From positions 124,001 to 188,000 of the forward strand of contig NZ_JAAQYM010000004.1 in assembly GCF_012986595.1 (NCBI RefSeq): a stretch of DNA of 64,000 nucleotides, read 5' to 3'. The notes beneath the pieces were generated by a model. The model saw only the letters and a list, made by a program, of their open reading frames with translations. It was not told where the DNA came from and did no database searches. The stretch is from Pseudomonas koreensis. GTDB lineage: Bacteria > Pseudomonadota > Gammaproteobacteria > Pseudomonadales > Pseudomonadaceae. Positions 44,740 through 52,038 of this stretch are shown in pieces. The position numbers and the translations under genes were made by a program. Numbering within the stretch: the stretch's first letter is position 1; every line of letters begins with the position of its first letter.

Positions 44740-45927
44740 ATGGCCTCCCCACGGATTCTGGTGCTGGAAAATCAAGGTTTCGCGCGCAGCGTATTGGTCA
44801 CGATGCTCGAGCGTCTGGGCGTGCGCGATGTATTGCAGGCCACTGACGGCGAGCAGGCGATGGTGCAGTTGCACTTGCGTGGCGGTGTTGACATCGTTTT
44901 GTGCGACCTGACCGAACGAGGTCTGGATTGCCTTGAATTTCTGCGCTGCGCCAGCCACAGCGGCATGGTGCGCTCCGTGGTGTTGTGCAGCGAATTGCAA
45001 CCGGAGTTGCATCGCGCCCTGGGTCACATGCCAACGCTTGCAGGTCTGCATCTTCTGGGAATCCTCAACCGGCCGATTCAGTTGCGATCTTTGCGCCGCT
45101 TGCTGTTGCGCTACCGACTCGCCCGGGTGGTGCCTGTGCCGACTGTGCCGAGCCAGGAGTTGCCCAGTGAAGACGAGGTGCGGCGCGGGCTTGCACTGGG
45201 CGAGTTCCGTGCCTGGTTTCAGCCCCAGATCACACTGAGCACCGGCGCGGTGGTCGGGGTCGAAGCGCTGGCACGCTGGGAGCATCCGGCGCGGGGCGTA
45301 TTGTTGCCGAGTGACTTTCTGGCGGCGGTGTTGGCCTACGATCTGATCGATCAGATGTTCAAACACCTGCTGGAGCAGGGGCTGAGCTTGATGGGGATCC
45401 TGCGCCGGCAAGGCGTGAGCCTGACCCTGGCGCTCAATCTGCATGCTTCGCAACTGGCCGGGCATGAACTGATCGAGCACATCAGACGATCCTTGGAACG
45501 ACATTCTTTCAAGGGTTCGGCACTGGTATTCGAATTGGCGGAAAACGGTTTGCTCGATAGCGCACCGGCCATCCATGAAAACCTGCTGCGTCTGAGGTTG
45601 TTGGGCTGCGGCCTGGCGGTGGATGATTTTGGCGTGGGCTTTTCATCGCTCAAGTTGCTGTGTCAGCTACCGTTCAATCAGATCAAGCTGGATGGCCGAT
45701 TCGTCCAGCGATTGGGGCATCCCCGCAATCGCTCCATGGTCACTTGCACAAGGGTGTTGGCGCAGTCGCTGGACATGCGCCTGGTGATCGAAGGCGTCAG
45801 CAGCCTGAAGATCCGTGACCGGGTGCTCGCACTGGGGTGTGAAACCGGCCAGGGTTACTACCTGGCGCGACCCATGAGGGGGCATGATTTGCTGCAATGG
45901 CTGGCGATGCCCGACAGCGCTGGCTGA
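44740..45927 (+). CDS. REC-EAL response regulator, c-di-GMP phosphodiesterase (RocR-like)
   Basis: Receiver plus EAL domain, 395 aa, the architecture and size of P. aeruginosa RocR, which degrades c-di-GMP when phosphorylated by RocS kinases. The receiver (~4-125) has Asp56 in VLCDL. The EAL domain (~145-390) keeps Glu175 (GVEALARW), Asn in LNLHAS, FELAEN, VDDFG, IKLD and the QGYYLARP end. In the EGVE motif the last Glu is Ser (IEGVSS), which could weaken catalysis. I start at the ATG at 44740; the codon before it is also ATG (44737) and no good Shine-Dalgarno separates them. A Bvg-like box lies upstream and the BvgA-like regulator gene follows. Confidence 0.9.
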   Translation: MASPRILVLENQGFARSVLVTMLERLGVRDVLQATDGEQAMVQLHLRGGVDIVLCDLTERGLDCLEFLRCASHSGMVRSVVLCSELQPELHRALGHMPTLAGLHLLGILNRPIQLRSLRRLLLRYRLARVVPVPTVPSQELPSEDEVRRGLALGEFRAWFQPQITLSTGAVVGVEALARWEHPARGVLLPSDFLAAVLAYDLIDQMFKHLLEQGLSLMGILRRQGVSLTLALNLHASQLAGHELIEHIRRSLERHSFKGSALVFELAENGLLDSAPAIHENLLRLRLLGCGLAVDDFGVGFSSLKLLCQLPFNQIKLDGRFVQRLGHPRNRSMVTCTRVLAQSLDMRLVIEGVSSLKIRDRVLALGCETGQGYYLARPMRGHDLLQWLAMPDSAG

Positions 45928-45953
45928 ATGCGTCAGGTTTGCCTCATACCCTT

Positions 45954-45967
45954 TTAGAAATTTCCTA
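45954..45967. promoter_or_regulatory. Bvg-like box 3 (upstream of regulator/kinase pair 1)
   Basis: TTAGAAATTTCCTA matches TAGGAAATTTCCTA at 12 of 14 positions. It lies 111 bases upstream of the BvgA-like gene, in the gap after REC-EAL gene 1, so the regulator may control itself. Confidence 0.7.
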
Positions 45968-46078
45968 CACTTCAGTCGCGCTCGTGTATTTTTGCTGCAC
46001 GGATGGACTGGCTTGTTGTTCCATTCTTATTCATGGCATTGACGATGTCGGTTGCCGGCGTGTTCTCCAGAGGTTTTT

Positions 46079-46705
46079 ATGCTCAAAGCGATAGTTGTGG
46101 ACGATCATCCGTTCATTCGCTCCTCGGTCAAAATGCTGCTGAAACAAGAACACTTCGAGGTCGTGGCGGAGGCCGACAATGGCGCAGATGCTGTGCAACT
46201 GGCCCGTGAACACGCCCCGGATCTGATCATTCTGGACATCGCCATGCCCAAGCTTGACGGGCTGGAGGTGATTTCGCGGATCAGTGCGCTGGGGCTGTCC
46301 AGCAAGATCCTGGTGTTGACCTCGCAATCGGCGCTGTTCTACTCCATGCGTTGCATGAAGGCTGGCGCGGCGGGCTATATCTCCAAAACCAATGACCTGG
46401 ATGAGTTGATCAAGGCCATCAAGGCCGTGATGGACGGCTACACGTTCTTCCCTAACCTGGCCACCAGTTCGGTGCGGCGCAGCGATGTCGATGCCACGGA
46501 TCTGGAACTGATCCAGAGCCTGTCCGATCGCGAGTTGACGATTCTGCAGCAGTTGTCCAATGGCCTGAGCAACAAGGAAATCGGTGACGCGATGCTGTTG
46601 AGCAACAAGACCGTCAGCACTTACAAGACCCGCCTGATCGAGAAGCTCAAGGTCAAATCGGTGGTCTACCTTGCCGATTTCGCCAAACGCAACAACCTGG
46701 TCTAG
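46079..46705 (+). CDS. BvgA/RocA-like response regulator (NarL/FixJ family) 1
   Basis: DNA-binding response regulator, 208 aa. The receiver (1-120) has the acidic pair VDDHPF, phosphoacceptor Asp53 (ILDIAMP), Thr in VLTSQ and Lys in ISKTND. A LuxR-type helix-turn-helix (~145-205) has LSDRELTILQQLSNGLSNKEIG and NKTVSTYKTRLIEKL. This is the BvgA/EvgA/RocA1 type of regulator, normally phosphorylated by a hybrid kinase of the BvgS class. AGAGG supports the start. The kinase gene begins on the base after its stop codon, so the two are translated together. It is the best candidate to bind the palindromic boxes of this island. Confidence 0.93.
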   Translation: MLKAIVVDDHPFIRSSVKMLLKQEHFEVVAEADNGADAVQLAREHAPDLIILDIAMPKLDGLEVISRISALGLSSKILVLTSQSALFYSMRCMKAGAAGYISKTNDLDELIKAIKAVMDGYTFFPNLATSSVRRSDVDATDLELIQSLSDRELTILQQLSNGLSNKEIGDAMLLSNKTVSTYKTRLIEKLKVKSVVYLADFAKRNNLV

Positions 46706-49700
46706 ATGAATACTCTTGTCAAAAAGCTCCTGGCGGGCCTGGTGTTGTGCGGCACCTGGCTGGCGGCCAGTGTCTGCACGGCAGCGCCTGAAACATTGCA
46801 TGTATTGGGGCGCTCGATCGTCGACGAATACTCGGTTTCCCTCGATGAGGCCGACTGGGCCTGGCTGCGGCATCGCCCCACCTTGTTGCTCGGCGCCTCG
46901 GCACCCGACTACGCGCCGTTTGCGATTACCAGCAACGGCAACGAATACGAGGGGCTGACGGCCGACTATGCGCAACTGATCGCACAACTGCTGCACGTCA
47001 ACATTGAAGTCCGCCGTTTTGATTCGCGCGCGCAGGTTCTGGCGGCGCTCAAGAGCGGCCAGATCGACATGCTCGGGACGGCGAACGGCTTTGAGGCGAC
47101 TGACCCCGAGTTATCGATGTCCACGTCTTACGCCGATGATCAACCGACTCTGGTGACGCGCATAGGCGACAAACAGAACCTGCCTGTGGATCTGGCCGGC
47201 AAGCGGGTCGCGATGCTTTACCACTATCTGCCGCCCGACGCGGTGCAGACGTTCTACCCCCATGCCAGCATCCAGTTGTATCCATCGACCCTGAGCGCCA
47301 TCGGCGCGGTGGCGTTCGGTCAGGCCGACGTCTATCTGGGGGACTCGATCAGCTCCAATTACCTGATCAGCAAGAATTACCTGAACAACGTTCAGCTCAG
47401 CGACTTTTCGCGCATGGAGGTGCAACCCTTCGCGTTTGCGGTGAGTCGCGGCAATGACCGCCTGTTGCGCATCCTCAATGCGGCACTGGGCAGTATTCCC
47501 ACCAGCGAGCGCATGGGCATTCTGCGCCGCTGGAGTGCCGGCGGGGCGACCATGCCCGGGCGCCAGACCTTGCATTTCAGCGTCAGTGAGCAGCGCTGGC
47601 TGGATCGTCATCCGCGGATCAGCGTGGCGATCAACGAGAATTTTCTGCCGCTGACTTACTTCGACGACGACGGCAACTTTCGCGGACTCAGTGCCGACGT
47701 ACTGGCGAAAATCAGCCTGCGCACCGGCCTGAAATTCGACGTACAACGGGCTGAGTCGGTCAGCCAACTGGTCGACCAGGTGAGCAGCGGCAAAGCGGAC
47801 ATGCTCGCGGCGTTTACCCCGAGTGCCGAGCGTGAAAGCGAGTTGCGCTTCACCCGGCCTTACCTGACCACGCCGTTCGTGTTGGTCACCACCACTGACG
47901 GGTCCGCCCCGCAGACTCTGGATCAGATGGCCGGTAAACGCCTGGCGTTGATTCGCGGCAACGTGTTGCACGAATACCTGGTGGAGCAGTATCCCCGGGT
48001 GCAACTGGTGACGGCGCAAAACGCCGCCGACGCGATGAGCATGGTGGCTTCGGGCAAGGTCGACGGTGCGATCAATTCGCTGATCAATGCCCGCTACCTG
48101 ATCTCCCGTCAGTATCGCGGCCAGTTGCAGGTCAGCAGCACCGTGGGGACGCAGCCGGCGCGCATCGCCTTGGCGACCAATCGCGGCGCACTGGAGTTGT
48201 ATTCGATTCTCGACAAGGCGCTGCTGAGCATTTCCCCGGAAGAAATGGATGAACTGACCAATCGCTGGCGTGCCGAGGTGGTCGTCGACAGCAGCTACTG
48301 GCTGCGGCATCGCAGCGCGATCATTCAAGGGTTTGTCATCGCCGGTGTGTTGCTGCTGGTGGCGCTGGGCTGGATTGCTTACCTGCGCATGCTGATACGC
48401 AAGCGACGCCAGGCCGAGCTGGCCCTCAACGACCAGATGGAGTTCATGCGGGTGTTGATTGATGGCACGCCGCATCCGATTTACGTGCGCGATCGCGAGG
48501 GGCGACTGGTGACCTGCAACAGCGGTTACCTGCAAGTGTTTGGTGTCGAGCGCGATGCGGTGGTGGGCAAGACCGTGACTGACGGCGTGCTGAGCAATGC
48601 CGCCGAGGCTCGGGGTTATGCCGAGGACTACCGGCAGGTCATGCAGTCGGGCGTTGCGCGAATCGAAGATCGCCAGCTCAGCCTGGCGGACGGTCGGGTG
48701 CTGACCATTTATCACTGGATGCTGCCGTACCGAGGCAGTCATGGCGAAGTCAGCGGCATGATTTCCGGCTGGATCGATGTCAGTGAGCGTCAGCAACTGT
48801 TGCAGCAATTGCGCGTTGCCAAGGACGGCGCCGACGATGCCAACCGGGCCAAGACCACGTTCCTGGCGACCATGAGCCATGAGATCCGCACGCCGATGAA
48901 TGCGGTGATCGGCATGCTTGAGTTGGCGATGAAGAAAGCCGACCAAGGGGTGCTGGATCGCTTTGCCATCGAAGTGGCCTCGGGGGCGGCACGGGGCCTG
49001 CTGGACCTTATCGGGGATATCCTCGACATCGCGCGGATCGAATCCGGGCGGCTTTCATTGGCCCCGGAACGCGCCAACCTGCGCGAGCTGATCGAGTCGG
49101 TGGTACGGATATTCGAAGGGCTGGCGCGGCAGAAACACTTGCGCCTGCAACTGGATCTGGATGCGCTGGCCAACGCTGATGTGCTGATCGACCCGCTGCG
49201 TTTCAAGCAGGTGTTGTCGAACCTGTTGAGCAATGCGATCAAGTTCACCGATGCGGGGCAGGTCCGCGTGCAGGTGCGCGTCGATCAAGCGCAGGGCGAG
49301 CGAATGCTGGTGTGCCTGCGGGTGGAGGACAGCGGGCGTGGGATCTGCGCCGAAGACCAGCAGCGGCTGTTCACGCCGTTCACGCAGGCGGCCAATCAAG
49401 GGCCTTCGCCGCAAGGTGGTTCCGGGCTGGGGCTGGTGATCAGCCGCACCCTGTGCGAAATGATGGGCGGCTCCCTGACGATGTCCAGCGAGCCAGGCCA
49501 GGGCACGCAGATTGAGGTGCGCCTGAGCCTGCCGATCCTGCCGCCGCAGGCACGCGTGGCGGTGGCCGAAGTGGAGCCGGTGATGGTCAGCCAGGCGCTG
49601 AATATTCTGGTGATCGATGACTATCCGGCCAACCGTTTGTTGCTATCTCAGCAGCTGAGTTATCTGGGGCACCGAGTGACGGATGCCGAGGATGGCGCCC

Positions 49701-50350
49701 ATGGTCTGCGGGCCTGGCGCAGTGAGTCGTTCGATGTGGTGATCACCGATTGCAACATGCCGATCATGAACGGTTACGAACTGGCGCGGGCGATCCGTGA
49801 CGAAGAGGCGGCGCGTGGACTGCCGCGCAGTCTGGTGCTGGGTTTTACTGCCAACGCACTGGCTGAAGAGAAGGAGCGCTGTGCGCAGGCCGGCATGGAT
49901 GATTGTCTGTTCAAACCGATCAGCCTCAAGGATCTGAACGCGCGTCTGGCGTGGGTCGAACCACAATCGCGGCCTGAACTGGAAGGCGACGATGCGAGCC
50001 TCGCCGAGAGCAGCGCTGACTTCGACCTGAGCAGCCTGGAGCAGCTGACCCGTGGCGATCCTGCATCGATCAAGAGTCTGCTGACGGACTTGGCCACCAG
50101 CAACGAAGAGGACATGGCCAAGCTCATGCGCCTGTTCACCCTGCATGATGTGTCCGGGCTGGCTGACCTTGCGCATCGGGTCAAGGGCGGTGCGCGGATC
50201 ATCAAGGCGAAGTCGTTGATTCAGGCGTGCGAGACGCTGGAAGTCGCCTGCGAAGGTTCTGATTCGGGCGCATTGACCGAGGCGGTCGATGCCTTGCAGC
50301 AGGCCATGGAGCATTTGGCCGCCCAGTTGCAACCGTATCTGGCGGACTGA
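46706..50350 (+). CDS. BvgS/RocS-like hybrid sensor kinase with PAS domain
   Basis: Membrane phosphorelay kinase, 1214 aa. In order: signal peptide (1-26), two periplasmic Venus-flytrap domains of the SBP_bac_3 type (~55-275 and ~295-525), one membrane helix (~541-562) and a PAS domain (~578-700, LIDGTPHPIYVRDREGRL). HisKA follows with His725 (SHEIRTP), then an ATPase domain (NLLSNAIKF, GSGLGL), a receiver with Asp1015 (ITDCNMP) and an HPt domain with His1157 (LAHRVKGGA). This is the complete His-Asp-His chain of BvgS, EvgS and RocS. Phosphate should pass to the adjacent regulator and perhaps to the REC-EAL proteins. Its signal is unknown; flytrap domains in BvgS sense small molecules or default to active. 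The start codon abuts the preceding stop. Confidence 0.94.
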   Translation: MNTLVKKLLAGLVLCGTWLAASVCTAAPETLHVLGRSIVDEYSVSLDEADWAWLRHRPTLLLGASAPDYAPFAITSNGNEYEGLTADYAQLIAQLLHVNIEVRRFDSRAQVLAALKSGQIDMLGTANGFEATDPELSMSTSYADDQPTLVTRIGDKQNLPVDLAGKRVAMLYHYLPPDAVQTFYPHASIQLYPSTLSAIGAVAFGQADVYLGDSISSNYLISKNYLNNVQLSDFSRMEVQPFAFAVSRGNDRLLRILNAALGSIPTSERMGILRRWSAGGATMPGRQTLHFSVSEQRWLDRHPRISVAINENFLPLTYFDDDGNFRGLSADVLAKISLRTGLKFDVQRAESVSQLVDQVSSGKADMLAAFTPSAERESELRFTRPYLTTPFVLVTTTDGSAPQTLDQMAGKRLALIRGNVLHEYLVEQYPRVQLVTAQNAADAMSMVASGKVDGAINSLINARYLISRQYRGQLQVSSTVGTQPARIALATNRGALELYSILDKALLSISPEEMDELTNRWRAEVVVDSSYWLRHRSAIIQGFVIAGVLLLVALGWIAYLRMLIRKRRQAELALNDQMEFMRVLIDGTPHPIYVRDREGRLVTCNSGYLQVFGVERDAVVGKTVTDGVLSNAAEARGYAEDYRQVMQSGVARIEDRQLSLADGRVLTIYHWMLPYRGSHGEVSGMISGWIDVSERQQLLQQLRVAKDGADDANRAKTTFLATMSHEIRTPMNAVIGMLELAMKKADQGVLDRFAIEVASGAARGLLDLIGDILDIARIESGRLSLAPERANLRELIESVVRIFEGLARQKHLRLQLDLDALANADVLIDPLRFKQVLSNLLSNAIKFTDAGQVRVQVRVDQAQGERMLVCLRVEDSGRGICAEDQQRLFTPFTQAANQGPSPQGGSGLGLVISRTLCEMMGGSLTMSSEPGQGTQIEVRLSLPILPPQARVAVAEVEPVMVSQALNILVIDDYPANRLLLSQQLSYLGHRVTDAEDGAHGLRAWRSESFDVVITDCNMPIMNGYELARAIRDEEAARGLPRSLVLGFTANALAEEKERCAQAGMDDCLFKPISLKDLNARLAWVEPQSRPELEGDDASLAESSADFDLSSLEQLTRGDPASIKSLLTDLATSNEEDMAKLMRLFTLHDVSGLADLAHRVKGGARIIKAKSLIQACETLEVACEGSDSGALTEAVDALQQAMEHLAAQLQPYLAD

Positions 50351-50390
50351 GCGTCGACGCTCGGATCTTTTGTGTTTTGCACGGCAAACT

Positions 50391-50404
50391 TGCGAATTTT
50401 CCTA
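50391..50404. promoter_or_regulatory. Bvg-like box 4 (upstream of DUF4398/OmpA genes)
   Basis: TGCGAATTTTCCTA matches TAGGAAATTTCCTA at 11 of 14 positions. It lies 40 bases after the kinase stop and 205 bases upstream of the lipoprotein gene. The 259-base gap holds nothing else I can name. Confidence 0.55.
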
Positions 50405-50609
50405 CATTCGCCACTGAGCCTGCCTCGTTAACGTGCTGATGTCTCAGCGAAAGGCTGATTCAGAAAACCGGCGACCTCCACGACCTTCAGCGCAACGCTG
50501 AGCGTCATCCGGGGCGCCGCACGTAACGGGCAGGCGTCATCCATCCCCGGCATTGCCGACGCCTCAGCCCTCCGTGTTTACCTCACCTTTTATCGTTTTG
50601 GAGCAGTTG

Positions 50610-51023
50610 ATGACCCTTCAACGTATGGCTTCCCGTGTGCGACTGTCGCTCAGCGGGCTGGTTGTAGCGGCGGCCTTGAGTGCCTGTGCCAGTGCGCCGG
50701 TTCCCGAGCAGCAGATCACCCTGTCCAGGGACGCCGTCAATCGCGCGGTGTCTGCCGAAGCAACGTAATACGCACCACTGGAAATGAAAGCCGCTCAGGA
50801 CAAGATGTTTCTGATGGAACGCGCCATGGGGGAGCGTGATTACGTTCAGGCGCGAACCCTGGCCGAACAGATCGAAGCCGACGCCAACCTCGCCGAACGC
50901 AAGGCGCGGGCGGTCAAGTGGCAGAAACAACTGGTCGATGCGCGCAGCGGCATTCAGGTGCTCAAGCAGGAAATGCTGCAAGACCCGGCCACCGGTTTCA
51001 ACCCGCCCGCCAGCGCTCAATAA
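50610..51023 (+). pseudogene. DUF4398 lipoprotein gene broken by an in-frame TAA
   Basis: The frame encodes a lipoprotein signal (lipobox LSACAS) and the start of a DUF4398 domain, then stops at TAA 50766-50768. It continues in the same frame with YAPLEMKAAQDKMFLMERAM and ends at 51023. DUF4398 proteins usually have an acidic residue just before YAP, so a single GAA-to-TAA change explains the break. TGGAG supports the start at 50610. An internal ATG at 50784 could restart translation but would lack the signal peptide. The intact OmpA-type gene with a similar N-terminal domain follows after 10 bases. This could be a real nonsense mutation, a phase-variant state or a sequencing error. Confidence 0.82.
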
Positions 51024-51033
51024 GGAACGATTA

Positions 51034-51807
51034 ATGTCGAATTTCAAATTACTGCCCGTCGTTTCGCTGTGCGCGCTGGTGCTCGCCGGCTGCGCCACAC
51101 CGCCGGAAAACCCGCAATTGCTGCAAGCCCGCGCCCAGTTCGCGGCGCTGCAACACAAGCCGGAATCGAACACCCTGGCGGCCATCGAAACCCGTGAGGC
51201 GTTCATCGCCCTGAACAAGGCCGATCAGGCCTCGCTCAAGGATCGCAAGGCGCCGGATGTCGAGCAGTTGACCTATCTGGCGAGCCAGAAAATCGCCGTC
51301 GCCGAACAGACCATCGCCATGCGTCAGGCCGAAGCCGGCCTGAAGAAGATCGATGCCGAACGCACGCAGGTGCAACTGGACGTGCGTACGCAACAGCTCA
51401 AGGCCTTGCAGGCCATGAAGGCGCAGAAGACCGAGCGCGGCGAAGTGGTGACCTTCGGTGACGTGCTGTTCGACACCGGCAAGGCTGATCTGAAGCACGG
51501 CAGCCAGCGTAACTTCGAGCAGTTGGCGCAGTACCTGACCGCCAACCCGGAACGCCAAGTGCGGATCGAAGGCTTCACCGATGACGTGGGCAGCGATGAC
51601 TTCAATCAGCGTCTGTCGGAGCGGCGTGCCGATGCGGTGGCGTTCGCGCTCAAGCGCATGGGCATCAGCGCTGATCGTCTGATCACCAAGGGTTACGGCA
51701 AGCAATTTCCGATTGCCGACAACGGCAGTTCGCACGCGCGTCAGCTCAATCGACGGGTGGAGGTGATTATCTCCTACGGCTCGTCGGTGGTCGGATCACG
51801 TAACTGA
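51034..51807 (+). CDS. OmpA-type lipoprotein with DUF4398-like N-terminal domain
   Basis: Outer-membrane lipoprotein, 257 aa, predicted to grip peptidoglycan. The signal has lipobox LAGCAT. A helical DUF4398-like region (~25-120, coiled-coil character) is followed by an OmpA C-terminal domain (~140-250) with VLFDTGKADLKHGS, IEGFTDDVGSDDFNQRLSERRADAV (named in part) and the family end LNRRVEVII. AAGGA supports the ATG. It is 10 bases downstream of the broken DUF4398 gene and probably in its operon, behind Bvg-like box 4. An inverted repeat follows the stop. Confidence 0.9.
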   Translation: MSNFKLLPVVSLCALVLAGCATPPENPQLLQARAQFAALQHKPESNTLAAIETREAFIALNKADQASLKDRKAPDVEQLTYLASQKIAVAEQTIAMRQAEAGLKKIDAERTQVQLDVRTQQLKALQAMKAQKTERGEVVTFGDVLFDTGKADLKHGSQRNFEQLAQYLTANPERQVRIEGFTDDVGSDDFNQRLSERRADAVAFALKRMGISADRLITKGYGKQFPIADNGSSHARQLNRRVEVIISYGSSVVGSRN

Positions 51808-51815
51808 TGTCAGAT

Positions 51816-51840
51816 AAGCGAGCCTGCAACGGGCTCGCTT
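51816..51840 (+). terminator. Weak terminator after the OmpA-type gene
   Basis: A 9-bp perfect stem (aagcgagcc with ggctcgctt) with a 7-base loop lies just after the stop. No clean T tract follows (gcttc), so termination strength is doubtful. Confidence 0.45.
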
Positions 51841-51880
51841 GCTTCAGGGACCCCGGGCGGTCAAGCCCTTTGGATTTTCT

Positions 51881-51894
51881 TGGGAAATTTCCTA
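51881..51894. promoter_or_regulatory. Bvg-like box 5a (distal, upstream of autotransporter)
   Basis: TGGGAAATTTCCTA matches TAGGAAATTTCCTA at 13 of 14 positions and is identical to box 2, including the following CAAG. Its centre is 21 bases from that of box 5b. Confidence 0.75.
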
Positions 51895-51901
51895 CAAGCA
51901 A

Positions 51902-51915
51902 AGGGAATTTTCCTA
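51902..51915. promoter_or_regulatory. Bvg-like box 5b (proximal, upstream of autotransporter)
   Basis: AGGGAATTTTCCTA matches TAGGAAATTTCCTA at 11 of 14 positions. The 21-base centre-to-centre distance from box 5a equals two helical turns. This resembles the head-to-tail BvgA dimer arrays on Bordetella promoters, which are spaced about 22 bp apart. Confidence 0.68.
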
Positions 51916-52038
51916 CTCAGAAAAGCTTCCCACCTCTCTAAATTGCTGACCTCTGCGAGTAGGAACTGTCGATCTCCGTGGTTCTGACTCTGTCCGAAAA
52001 TCCCGGTGCCTGAAAGGGCACACCAGAGGTCATTGCTC

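Noticed and set aside
50784..51023. A separate 79-aa gene starting at the internal ATG
   Set aside because: It is in frame with the upstream lipoprotein signal and completes the DUF4398 domain, so one broken gene explains both parts better.
51919..51932. AGAAAAGCTTCCCA as a third box upstream of the autotransporter
   Set aside because: Only partial resemblance, and its centre is 17 bases from box 5b, off the 21-base phase.
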